Origin: Kitasatospora kifunensis
GTDB lineage: Bacteria > Actinomycetota > Actinomycetes > Streptomycetales > Streptomycetaceae
NCBI RefSeq assembly: GCF_014203855.1
Contig: NZ_JACHJV010000003.1
Span: forward strand, 1 to 64,000
Direction: 5' to 3'
Length of the DNA: 64,000 nt
Positions within the stretch are counted from its first letter, which is position 1, and every line of letters starts with the position of its first letter. The translations under genes and the position numbers were made by a program. Under the pieces are notes generated by a model. The model ran no database searches. It was not told the origin of the DNA and worked only from the letters and a program-made list of their open reading frames with translations. Positions 9,396 through 17,314 of the stretch are shown piece by piece.

Positions 9396-10988
9396 TCATC
9401 GCGGCGGCTCCTGACGGGTCATCTCGTCGACGAGGCGGAAGTCATGATCCCCCGTCAGCCTACCCACGTCCATCTGGGCCTTCTGCAGCGTTCCGGAGTA
9501 GTCCCAGTTGAGGGCCTGCCAGCGGGTGAACTGGTCGAGGACCCAGATCCCGGACTGGCGGCTGCCGTTGCCGGAGCGCCCGTTGCCACCGAAGGGCAGG
9601 TGCGCCTCGGCGCCCGAGGTCGAGTTGTTGACGCTCACCATGCCCGCCCGCACCCGGCGCCGGAACGAGAAAGCGGTACGCGGATCGTCGGTGTACACCG
9701 AGGCCGACAGGCCGTAACCCGAGGCGTTGGCCAGTTCGACCGCCTGGTCGAGACCGTCCACCTCGGCGACCGGAACGATCGGCCCGAAGGTCTCCTCCAG
9801 CAGCAGCCGATCACCCGGTCGGGCCCCGGCGACGAGCGTGGGATGGTAGAAGAGACCGGCCTGCGGGTCGTCCCCGACGAAACCCGGGCGCGGGTTGGCG
9901 GCAGTCACCCGGCCGGTGCCCGGCGAGCCGAGCAACCGGTGGTGATCCTCGACCAGCCCGAGGTGCTCCTCGAAGCGCTTGGCGAACCGCTCGTCGAGCA
10001 GCGGGCCGTAGAGCACGTCCCTGGTCGGATCACCGATCGGCGCGGCCTCGAGCGCCGAGGCCAGCCGGCTCAGGAACTCGTCGTGCACCGACCGGTCCAC
10101 CAGCAGCAGGCCCAGCGAGGTGCACCGCTGACCCGCGGTGCCGAACCCGGAGAACAGCGCCCCTTCGACGGCGAGTTCGAGGTCCGCGTCCCCCGCGATG
10201 TACATCGGGTTCTTGCCGCCGAGCTCCAAGCAGGGCGACTGCAGGTACCGGCCGCACAACTCGCCTATCCTGCTGCCGACTTCGGTGGACCCGGTGAAGC
10301 CGACCTTGTCGAGATGACCGGCGGCGAGCGCGCCCTCGAGGCCGGCGAAGGTGGCTTCCCCGTCGGCGTGGACGATGTTGAGCACCCCGGCCGGCAAGCC
10401 CGCGGCGATGCAGATGTCGAAGAGCGCCTGAGCACAGGCCGCGGCGTACTCGGCAGGCTTCCAGACCACGGCGTTGCCGCAGAGCAGCGCCGGCACGATG
10501 TACCAACTCGGCACCGCCACCGGAAAGTTGCCGGCCGTCACCACGGCCACGGTACCGATCGGCTCGCGGAAGGTGAACAACTGCTTGTCCGGCATCTCGG
10601 AAGGCACGGTCTGCCCGTAGAGCCGGCGTCCTTCACCGAGGAAGAAGTCGCAGGTGTCCACGATCTCCTGCACCTCACCGCGGGCCTCCCGCAAGGTCTT
10701 GCCGACCTCCCGGGTCACCAACTGGGCCAGCGCCTCGGCGTTCTGCTCCACCAACCGCCCGATCGCGGCGACCACCCGGCCACGCACCGGCGCCGGTACG
10801 TCGGCCCAGCCCTGCTGGGCGGCGTGTGCCCGCGCACAGGCCTCGCCGAACACCTCCGCCGGGGCAAGCTCCACCTCAGCCACACTCTGGGCCAAGTCAG
10901 CGGGATTGACGGAGTGGTGGACACGCCGTCCGGGGCCGGCCACGGCCACCGGCTCAGCGGCGAGGACCGAACTGATCGTGCGGGTCAT
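9396..10988 (-). CDS. NAD(P)-dependent aldehyde dehydrogenase, ALDH7-like
   Basis: 530 residues from ATG 10988, preceded by GAAGGAG. Oxidises an aldehyde to the acid in the cytoplasm. Visible motifs: VVTAGNFPVAVP and VVWKPAE (nucleotide site), GFTGSTEVG, general base Glu255 in LELGGKNP, and nucleophile Cys289 in GTAGQRCTSL. The GQRCTS form and the C-terminal GAEAHLPFGGNG, SGNGSRQSG block are like the ALDH7 group (aminoadipate semialdehyde / piperideine-6-carboxylate dehydrogenases), but substrate cannot be fixed from sequence. Length fits the family and the gene looks intact, alone among fragments of an ATP-grasp enzyme, an NRPS condensation domain and a 2OG oxygenase. Confidence 0.85.
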   Translation of the reverse strand: MTRTISSVLAAEPVAVAGPGRRVHHSVNPADLAQSVAEVELAPAEVFGEACARAHAAQQGWADVPAPVRGRVVAAIGRLVEQNAEALAQLVTREVGKTLREARGEVQEIVDTCDFFLGEGRRLYGQTVPSEMPDKQLFTFREPIGTVAVVTAGNFPVAVPSWYIVPALLCGNAVVWKPAEYAAACAQALFDICIAAGLPAGVLNIVHADGEATFAGLEGALAAGHLDKVGFTGSTEVGSRIGELCGRYLQSPCLELGGKNPMYIAGDADLELAVEGALFSGFGTAGQRCTSLGLLLVDRSVHDEFLSRLASALEAAPIGDPTRDVLYGPLLDERFAKRFEEHLGLVEDHHRLLGSPGTGRVTAANPRPGFVGDDPQAGLFYHPTLVAGARPGDRLLLEETFGPIVPVAEVDGLDQAVELANASGYGLSASVYTDDPRTAFSFRRRVRAGMVSVNNSTSGAEAHLPFGGNGRSGNGSRQSGIWVLDQFTRWQALNWDYSGTLQKAQMDVGRLTGDHDFRLVDEMTRQEPPR

Positions 10989-11450
10989 AGCGTTCTCCTT
11001 CCGGGAGGCCGGCCTCATCGGCCGGCCGGATCGAGCGGAAGTATGTCGAGCACCGCTCCCATACCGGTCAGGACCCGGTCGAACGCGCCCACCGCCATAC
11101 CGAGTACAGCCCCGGTAACGGCCAGTGCCGCCTCAGGCAACCCTTCCCCGCCAAGGATCGGCTCCCCGGAGCGTGCCCTCGGCGCGCCGGCCGCAAGCCC
11201 CCGTACCGGACGTTACTTGGGCTTTCAGCCGGCACGGCAAGAATGCGTGCCTGGGGGCACCTCCCAGCCGAAGGCTGGGGGCACGCCGCGACGGCGCGAA
11301 GGCCGCCCGACGCGGCACCAGCGAAGGATAAACCCGGACAGACCGCTCACCACGGGCCAACACAAGCACCCCCCTCCCCCTCCCGCAGCCGGGGGGCCGC
11401 CAGGCCAAGGACAAAAAGGGGAAACCGCCGAGCAGCCCATGCATTTCGAG
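10989..11450. other. Non-coding stretch with a Streptomyces-type hairpin
   Basis: No supported gene. Contains the promoter side of the aldehyde dehydrogenase and the hairpin at 11263-11279. Confidence 0.5.
11263..11279. repeat. GGGGGCAC-type intergenic hairpin
   Basis: CCCAGCC-GAA-GGCTGGG, a perfect 7-bp stem with a 3-base loop, embedded in GGGGGCACCTC and GGGGGCACGCC arms. Very similar palindromic elements are scattered between Streptomyces genes. Whether it acts in termination or is a dispersed repeat cannot be told here. Confidence 0.6.
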
Positions 11451-11479
11451 CGCCCAGCGCACGCCGACTACGGCCCAGT

Positions 11480-11760
11480 GGCCGTCAAGGCTTCCTGGCC
11501 CTGCGCGGCTCGGCCGCCGACGACACCGACAGCACGGTCGCGGTGCCGGTGTCCCGTCGCGAGGCCCTCGGCTGCCCAGCCGCCCTGGGTCATTTCGTCA
11601 ATCTGGTGCCGATCCGCAACCGCGTCGCCAGGGACCTTCCCTTCACCCCGTACCTCACCGCCACCGTCGAGAAGTTCCGCACCGCCCTGGGCCACGCCGA
11701 CCTCCCGTGCGAGGACGCGGTGGCCAGCACGACCGAGGGCCGCCGCTCGACCGCCGCCGC
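11480..11760 (+). pseudogene. NRPS condensation-domain fragment
   Basis: One plus-strand frame reads TVAVPVSRREALGC, LGHFVNLVPIRNRVARDLPF, then YLTATVEKFRTALGHADLP. This matches the late part of a condensation domain, where '(G)xxVNxxPxR' is followed by a helix and a D.PFE-like segment. The HHxxxDG motif and adenylation and carrier domains are absent, and the frame runs on into unrelated low-quality sequence. It is a relic of a larger peptide synthetase. Confidence 0.55.
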
Positions 11761-11957
11761 CCGCGTCGTGCTCGCCCAGGAGGTCCGCAGCCAGGCCCTG
11801 CCGCAGGCCGGTCCGATCCTCTCCCGGTGGCCCCGGCCCGTGATTCTCTGGACCGCACCGACCCGTGTCGCAGGTGCGTTGCGGCCGGCGGTCCGCTCCG
11901 TCGTAGTGGAGTGGAGTGGAAGGCGGTGCGGCCGTGGACGGTGATCTGCCAAAGACC

Positions 11958-12400
11958 CTAGAGCGTGGGGACGTCCGGGAGGCCGAACATCGCGGGGTTG
12001 CTGCGGATCTTGTCACGCAGGTCCACCGGTGTCTGGCCCGGTTCAGCGGCCCAGGAGTACACCGGCTCGGTGAGCTCCGGGTTGACGAAGTACATCAGCG
12101 CCGTGCGGTCCGCCAGGCGCAGGTTGCGTACCTGGTGGTAGAGCGCCGGGACCCGTCCGCCGCTCAGGTCGGTGAAGACCGAACCCGGCATCAGGATCAC
12201 CTCATCGGCTGCGGTCTGCATCGGGCGGGCCTCGCCGTCCAGCCACAGTTCCAGGCCGGGTGCGGTGGTGTGGATCACGGTGACCAGGTGGCCGTCCTCG
12301 TGCTTGTCCTGCAGCAGGTCGCGATCGGAGTCCGCCACCGCGTAGTTGTTGAGCTGCAGGTAGGACGCCGCCTCGAACGGCGGCGCCTTGTGGCCGCCGA
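11958..12400 (-). pseudogene. Isopenicillin-N-synthase-type 2OG/Fe(II) oxygenase, N-terminus missing
   Basis: From about 12400 the minus strand reads PPFEAASYLQLNNYAV, then KHEDGHLVTVIHT (HxD iron ligands), PMQTAADEVILMPG, ALYHQVRNLRLADRTALMYF (third His ligand and the Arg that would bind the co-substrate), ending at 11958. This is the second half of the jelly-roll fold of the IPNS/flavonol-synthase family. The N-terminal ~170 residues are missing or shifted out of frame. All three metal ligands and the arginine remain, but no usable start was found. Confidence 0.65.
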
Positions 12401-12419
12401 GCTGCGCGGGTGGCCGGCG

Positions 12420-12640
12420 GGGCGCTGGCCACCGATCAGAGCCAGGCGGCCGTCGTGGACCAGGAACACGCACGCCTGCGGCCGGGCGTCCCCGGCTGCG
12501 CGGCCCGGCGCGGCCCGAGGTGCCAGGCCGGCGCACCAGCAACCGCAAGGCCGGTCCCGGTGAGCTCCTCGGCAACTGCCGGTCGCAGTTCCCGTCGCAG
12601 CTCCTCGTCCCCGTCCCACACCTACAAGTAACACCCAAAT
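12420..12640 (-). pseudogene. Possible NUDIX-like fragment with frameshift
   Basis: Minus-strand reading from about 12621 gives MWDGDEELRRELRPAVAEEL, then in a second frame ACVFLVHDGRLALIGGQRP. The second piece resembles the opening beta-strands of a NUDIX domain. The frames do not join, and the next gene fragment follows at once. Identification is tentative. Confidence 0.25.
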
Positions 12641-13020
12641 CAACCGGCGGCGATCTTCATCCCCACACCGCAGTGCGGGAGATGTCATTCGTGAAGCCGT
12701 CCAAGGCGTTCGTCCAGCAGTACTCCTGCGCGACTGCGAGCAGGGCGCACAGCACCATTCATGGAAGCTGACCTAAAAACCAACTCCATTTCATGTTCAG
12801 GACACAAGAGACGGGACACGAATCTCAAGACCGCGTCGCATCCGGCTCTGACCCGACATCAGCCCTGAGATTCCGACATGAAATCTGAGACCTGTAGGGT
12901 CTCGTGATCCGCTTCCTGCCCCAGCCCGATGACTTGGGGATTGCTGGCTGTCTCACGGCTTGGCCGTGGCGTTCTGTCCCACCGGCGTGTCATTTCCTCG
13001 CCCGGGACCTTCCGGGCTGC
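12641..13020. other. Non-coding, relatively AT-rich stretch
   Basis: No supported gene. Bases 12775-12905 are clearly lower in GC than the surroundings and contain short inverted pieces (GAGATT and AATCTGAGA). This may mark an old insertion end or a promoter region. Confidence 0.4.
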
Positions 13021-13929
13021 CTACACCTGTCGGAGTGGCTTCTCGGGAACGCCGACGCGGTCCGCGTGCGGCGCCCTGCTGCCGCCCGCCTGCCGCAGGA
13101 GCGCGAGGGCCTCCTCGGATGAGGAGCCGGCGGGGGTTGTGCACACGATGAGCGCCTGCTCCGGTGAGCGGGCGATCGACAGTGTCTGCTGTGTCACCGT
13201 CACCGTGCCGACGACGGGATGGTGCAGCTCGTAGGCCGCGGCATCGCACGGAGCCACACGGTGCTCCCCCCACAGTGCGACGAACTCCGGGCTCTTCATC
13301 GTCAGCGCGCCGATCAGCTCCGCGAGCAGCGGGTCCTGCGGGTGCCTGCCGACGGCGATGCGCAGGTTGCCGACCACCGCGCGTGCCTTGCGCTTCCAGT
13401 CCGCGTACAGCTCCTGACAGTGCGGGTCCAGGAACAGCATCCGGCTCATGTTCGGGCGTCGCGCCGGGTCATCGGGGTCAAGGAAGTCCAGGTGACCGGC
13501 TAGCAGGGCGTGCCCGAGGGTGTTCCAGGCCAGCACGTCGGTACGGCGGCCGAGCACTATCGCCGGGACGCCGTCGACGGCGCGCAGGAGGTCGCGTGTT
13601 TCGTCGGCGAGCTTCTCGGGCCGCGGGCGGCGCGGCCGGGGCGCGTGGCGGGCGGCGCCGGCGAGCCGGTCGAGGTGCTCGCGCTCGTGGTCGTCGAGCA
13701 GGAGAGCGCGGGCGATCGCGTCGAGCACCTCGGCCGAGGCCCCGCGGGACTGGCCCTGTTCCAGCCGTGCGTAGTACGAGACACTGACGCCCGCCAGCTG
13801 GGCCAGTTCCTCGCGCCGGAGTCCGGCCACCCGCCTGCGGGGTCCGAGGTCGCGAAGGCCGACGTCCTCCGGGCGCAGCCGTGCCCGTCGGGCTTGGAGG
13901 AAGGCGCCGAGCGGGCCGGGTCCGTTCAT
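13021..13929 (-). CDS. XRE-family regulator with MmyB-like ligand-binding domain
   Basis: 302 residues from ATG 13929. Residues about 10-70 form a helix-turn-helix (LGAFLQARRARLRPEDVGL, RRVAGLRREELAQLAGVSVS, YYARLEQGQ), followed by the region VLDAIARALLLDDHEREHL. The rest (VLAWNTLGHALL, PNMSRMLFLDP, HHPVVGTVTVTQQTLSIA) is the MmyB-like ligand-binding fold, which in relatives may bind a small hydrophobic molecule. It is divergent from the lactonase-like gene at 14065 and probably controls it: an inverted repeat ACCCC-N6-GGGGT lies between them at 13965-13980. Length and motifs are complete. Confidence 0.9.
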   Translation of the reverse strand: MNGPGPLGAFLQARRARLRPEDVGLRDLGPRRRVAGLRREELAQLAGVSVSYYARLEQGQSRGASAEVLDAIARALLLDDHEREHLDRLAGAARHAPRPRRPRPEKLADETRDLLRAVDGVPAIVLGRRTDVLAWNTLGHALLAGHLDFLDPDDPARRPNMSRMLFLDPHCQELYADWKRKARAVVGNLRIAVGRHPQDPLLAELIGALTMKSPEFVALWGEHRVAPCDAAAYELHHPVVGTVTVTQQTLSIARSPEQALIVCTTPAGSSSEEALALLRQAGGSRAPHADRVGVPEKPLRQV

Positions 13930-13964
13930 CGCCCCAGTATTCGGTGCGCGGCCCGATCCCAGCC

Positions 13965-13980
13965 ACCCCCTGTGAGGGGT
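13965..13980. promoter_or_regulatory. Candidate operator for the XRE regulator
   Basis: ACCCC-CTGTGA-GGGGT inverted repeat in the 135-bp gap between divergent genes at 13929 and 14065. Position suggests autoregulation and control of the hydrolase; untested. Confidence 0.35.
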
Positions 13981-14064
13981 AGGACAACCCGGGAGTGGTG
14001 CGTGCCCGCCCGCGTGTCCAGGCTCGGTCTCATTCGGCGTACCCCAGACCCGAGGATGGACCAC

Positions 14065-14982
14065 ATGGATCAGAGCCCGGAGCAGATCACTCTCGGCGAC
14101 GTCACCGTCAGCCGTGTCAAAGAGTTTTACGGCTCGTCGGAGATGTCCGCGGGCCAGTTCTTCCCGGACGGCCCCGACGGCTCGTGGGACGAGCACCGCG
14201 ACTGGCTGGCGCCCGACTTCTGGAACCCGGAGACAGACGAGTGTCATACGGCGATCCAGTCCTGGCTGCTGCGCAGCGAGGGGCGCACGATCCTCGTCGA
14301 TACCGGCGTGGGCAACCACAAGGACCGGCCCTACGCGCCAGTGTGGAACCGCCTGGACACGAACTACCTTGACAATCTCGCCGCCGCCGGGGTGCGGCCC
14401 GAGGACGTCGACATCGTGGTCAACACCCACCTGCACATCGACCACGTCGGCTGGAACACCCGCCTCGACGGCCGGATCTGGGTGCCGACCTTCCCGAACG
14501 CCACGTACCTGATGACCCGGCGGGACTTCGAGTTCTGGAACCCGGCCAACGAGAACACGACCGTGTTCGGCCGCGGGAACCAGAACGTCTTCGAGGACAG
14601 TGTCACGCCGGTCCACCAGGCGGGACTGACGCGCCTGTGGGAGGGGACGTACCGGATCGACAGGAACCTGCGTCTCGATCTCGCTCCCGGGCATACCCCC
14701 GGCTCGTCCGTGCTCACCCTGGAATCCGGCGGCGATCAAGCCTTGTTTGTCGGGGACTTGGTGCACACCGCGCTGCAGATCGCGGAGCCGGGGACCAACT
14801 CCTGCTTCTGCGAGGACCCGGCGGAGTCCCGCGCCACCCGGCACAGGCTGCTCGGCCGCGCCGCCGAGAGCAACGCGCTCGTCTTCCCCGCGCACTTCGC
14901 CGGCCAAGGCGCTGTGCGGGTCGCGCGCAGCGGGTCGAAGTTCGCGATCAAGCAGTGGGCGGGCTTCTCCCGCATCTCCTGA
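14065..14982 (+). CDS. MBL-fold metallo-hydrolase, lactonase-like
   Basis: 305 residues if ATG 14065 is used, chosen because GAGG (14052-14055) lies nine bases upstream; ATG 14056 is the in-frame alternative but sits on the GAGG. Zinc ligands are clear: H122-x-H124-x-D126-H127 (NTHLHIDHVGW), His210 in APGHTPGSS, Asp231 in FVGDLVH and His277 in FPAHFAG. This matches the two-zinc group that includes acyl-homoserine lactonases and related esterases or lactonases; the substrate is not determined. No signal peptide. The esterase gene follows 67 bp downstream on the same strand, so an operon is likely, facing the XRE regulator. Confidence 0.88.
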   Translation: MDQSPEQITLGDVTVSRVKEFYGSSEMSAGQFFPDGPDGSWDEHRDWLAPDFWNPETDECHTAIQSWLLRSEGRTILVDTGVGNHKDRPYAPVWNRLDTNYLDNLAAAGVRPEDVDIVVNTHLHIDHVGWNTRLDGRIWVPTFPNATYLMTRRDFEFWNPANENTTVFGRGNQNVFEDSVTPVHQAGLTRLWEGTYRIDRNLRLDLAPGHTPGSSVLTLESGGDQALFVGDLVHTALQIAEPGTNSCFCEDPAESRATRHRLLGRAAESNALVFPAHFAGQGAVRVARSGSKFAIKQWAGFSRIS

Positions 14983-15031
14983 CGTCCCCCTCGGACGTAG
15001 CCCTCGATGTACCCCTCGGACGTACCCCTCC
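14983..15031 (+). repeat. Short direct repeats between hydrolase and esterase genes
   Basis: Imperfect repeats of a CCCCTCGGACGTA-like unit occur about four times in 49 bp. They fill the intergenic gap and may set spacing or a structure in the mRNA; no recognised element. Confidence 0.5.
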
Positions 15032-15049
15032 GGAGAGGAAGCGTGTCCC

Positions 15050-16594
15050 GTGTCCCCACAGGCATATCCGGTCGTTGAAACCCCGGCGGGCGCCGTGCGC
15101 GGCGTCCGTGACGGATCCGGCGAGCGCTACCGTGCCCTGCCCTACGCGGCGCCGCCGACAGGCGCCGGCCGTTTCGCCCCGCCCGCACCGCACCCGGGCT
15201 GGTCCGGTGTCCGCGACGGCACGCTGCCCTCGCCCACGGCTCCCCAGCCGGCCCGCGACTTTGGCCGACTCGACATGATTCCCTACTTCGGGCCTGGCTG
15301 GGTGCCCGGCGAGGAGTACCTGACCGTCGATGTCCACACGCCCGGCGCCGACGGCGGCAGGCGCCCGGTCATGGTCTTCGTGCACGGCGGCGGGTTCGTC
15401 ACCGGCTCAAACCGCGCCGCGCTCTACGACGGCAGCGCGTTCGCCCGCGACGGCGTCGTCCTCGTGACGGTGAACTACCGCCTCGGCATCCCCGGGTTCC
15501 TCGATCTGGCGGGTGCTCCGGCCAATCGCGGACTGCTCGACGTGCTCGCCGCACTCGGCTGGGTACACGACACGATTGCGGCATTCGGCGGCGACCCCGA
15601 GAACGTCACGGTCTTCGGCCAGTCCGCGGGCGCCACGCTCACCGGCGCACTGCTCGCGACACCGCAGGCAGGCGGCCTGTTCCGGCGGGCGATCGTCCAG
15701 AGCGGCAACGGCACCGGCGCGTTCACCCCAGAGCAGGCGCAACGGGTCACCGCCACGGCGGCCGCCGCACTGGGCGTCGAGCCGACCGCCGAGGCATTCG
15801 CCCCGATCCCGGACGAGCGCTTCCTGACGATCCTGCCCGCATTGACCGGCCTCGACCTGCGTACCAGCACCGCCACGGACCCGCTGGCCGGGCTCAGTCC
15901 GTTCAGCCTGGTCCTGCCGGTCCAGCCCGCCGACGCTCTCGCCCACGGCCCGGCCCGCGACGTCGACCTGCTCATCGGCACCAACACCGAAGAGGGGCAC
16001 CTCTACCTCGTACCGCGAGGCGACCTGGAGTCCACCACAGAAGCCGACGTACTCGCTGTCGCCACCCGGGCGCATGCAGACCCGGAGACCACCCTCGCCG
16101 CACACCGCGCGGCACGGCCGGACGAAACACCGGGCGAGCTGCGCTCCGCCGTGCTCGGGCAGGCCCTGTACGAGGCCGGTACGACGCGCATGGCGCGGGC
16201 CCACGCGCGGATCTCGGGCGGCCGCACGCACCTCTACTCCTTCGGGTACCGCTCGACGGCCCTCGACGGGCGACTCGGCGCTGCCCACACCGTCGAACTG
16301 CCCTTCGTGTTCGACATCGCCGACAAACCCTGGCTGCACGGGGACACTCGCCTACTCGGCCCCGACCCCGCCCCAGCAGGACTCGCAGCCCGGGTACACG
16401 GCGCCTGGGTCGCGTTCGCCGCCACCGGGAACCCGGGCTGGGCCGCCTACGACCCGCAGCGACCCGCGGTCGAGATCCTCGGCGAATGGATGAACGGGCT
16501 GACCAGCCGGTCCCGGGTCCGCGGCCGATCGGCCACGCAGCGGCCTCCAACCGTGAGATCCCCAGTCGCAGCAGCCGCAGTGACGATGCCGTGA
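15050..16594 (+). CDS. Type B carboxylesterase
   Basis: 514 residues from GTG 15050, with GGAGAGG 11 bases upstream. Hydrolyses carboxylic esters. Alpha/beta-hydrolase features: oxyanion loop FVHGGGFVTGS, nucleophile Ser192 in VFGQSAGAT, acid Glu314/315 in GTNTEEGHLY, and His413 in GAAHTVELPFV. The family signature EDCL near residue 90 appears as EEYLTVDV. No export signal. It is probably co-transcribed with the preceding lactonase-like gene, so the pair may process related esters or lactones. The last 25 residues are low in pattern and may be a frame run-on. Confidence 0.9.
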   Translation: MSPQAYPVVETPAGAVRGVRDGSGERYRALPYAAPPTGAGRFAPPAPHPGWSGVRDGTLPSPTAPQPARDFGRLDMIPYFGPGWVPGEEYLTVDVHTPGADGGRRPVMVFVHGGGFVTGSNRAALYDGSAFARDGVVLVTVNYRLGIPGFLDLAGAPANRGLLDVLAALGWVHDTIAAFGGDPENVTVFGQSAGATLTGALLATPQAGGLFRRAIVQSGNGTGAFTPEQAQRVTATAAAALGVEPTAEAFAPIPDERFLTILPALTGLDLRTSTATDPLAGLSPFSLVLPVQPADALAHGPARDVDLLIGTNTEEGHLYLVPRGDLESTTEADVLAVATRAHADPETTLAAHRAARPDETPGELRSAVLGQALYEAGTTRMARAHARISGGRTHLYSFGYRSTALDGRLGAAHTVELPFVFDIADKPWLHGDTRLLGPDPAPAGLAARVHGAWVAFAATGNPGWAAYDPQRPAVEILGEWMNGLTSRSRVRGRSATQRPPTVRSPVAAAAVTMP

Positions 16595-16638
16595 CCGGGC
16601 ACCGGAATGTCCGTATGCCCGGCAGACGCAACTTCTTC

Positions 16639-16645
16639 GCGTTAA
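16639..16645 (+). promoter_or_regulatory. GCGTTAA element and -10 of the TetR gene
   Basis: GCGTTAA overlaps TAAGCT (16643-16648), a plausible -10 six bases before ATG 16655, which predicts a leaderless mRNA. The same heptamer occurs inverted at 17275-17281 before the MFS gene. Confidence 0.4.
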
Positions 16646-16654
16646 GCTTGGCGC

Positions 16655-17239
16655 ATGAATGCTCGTGCCACCACACGCCCCGGCGGGCGCAGCGCCCGCG
16701 TCCAGCAGTCCGTGCACCAGGCCGTCCGGGATCTCGAGGCGGAACTGGGGCGGGAGGCGCTCACGGTGCCGCTGATCGCCGCCCGTGCGGGAGTCACGCC
16801 GTCCACCGTCTACCGGCGCTGGGGGGACCTGCGGGAGCTGCTGTCCGATGTGGCCGTGGAGCGGCTGCGCCCGGACGCCCCGCCGGCCGACCACGGCAGC
16901 CTGCGGGCGGACCTGGAGGCGTGGGCGGTGCAGTTCGCCGAGGAGATGTCCTCGACGGCGGGTCGCACGTACATCCGCGACGCCCTGCTGGGTGACCTCG
17001 AGCAGGGCAATGCGGCCCGCTGCTCCGACTACGCGGCCGAGCAGTTGAAGGCCATCGGGGTGCGCGCGGCCGGGCGCGGGGAGGCCGTTCCCGATGTGGA
17101 GAGCCTGCTGGACGTCGTCGTCGCCCCCCTGATGTACCGGATCCTGTTCCGCCCCTGGGACCTTTCCGCGGCCTACACCGACCATCTGGTGGCGGCGGCG
17201 CTCGGTCGCAGTGCCCCCCTTCCGCCATCTAAAAGCTAA
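16655..17239 (+). CDS. TetR/AcrR-family repressor
   Basis: 194 residues. N-terminal DNA-binding domain (QQSVHQAVRDLEAELGREAL, PLIAARAGVTPSTVYRRWGD) with the usual TetR recognition helix, then an all-helical ligand domain. No Shine-Dalgarno is visible; TAAGCT six bases upstream of ATG suggests a leaderless start. The MFS exporter gene follows on the same strand after 75 bp, and a palindrome in that gap (17277-17289) shares TTAACGC with the repressor's own promoter. It therefore probably represses itself and the exporter and responds to an exported compound. Confidence 0.88.
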   Translation: MNARATTRPGGRSARVQQSVHQAVRDLEAELGREALTVPLIAARAGVTPSTVYRRWGDLRELLSDVAVERLRPDAPPADHGSLRADLEAWAVQFAEEMSSTAGRTYIRDALLGDLEQGNAARCSDYAAEQLKAIGVRAAGRGEAVPDVESLLDVVVAPLMYRILFRPWDLSAAYTDHLVAAALGRSAPLPPSKS

Positions 17240-17274
17240 GTAGTTGCGTTTAGGGATCTGCGAGCCTAGAGTGA

Positions 17275-17289
17275 TTAACGCAAAGCGTT
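17275..17289. promoter_or_regulatory. Candidate TetR operator before the MFS gene
   Basis: Perfect inverted repeat AACGC-AAA-GCGTT (17277-17289), preceded by TT so that TTAACGC matches the GCGTTAA before the TetR gene. It lies 26 bp upstream of the exporter ATG. Confidence 0.5.
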
Positions 17290-17314
17290 CGCCTTAAGGC
17301 TCAGAGGTGCTTCC

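Noticed and set aside
8720..9420. Functional integrative conjugative element
   Set aside because: A small two-helix membrane protein and plasmid-type debris are present, but no integrase, excisionase, replication or Tra gene was found in the window.
13930..14907. N-terminal extension of the XRE regulator
   Set aside because: The frame stays open far upstream, but that part is the antisense of the MBL hydrolase gene; the HTH begins at ATG 13929.
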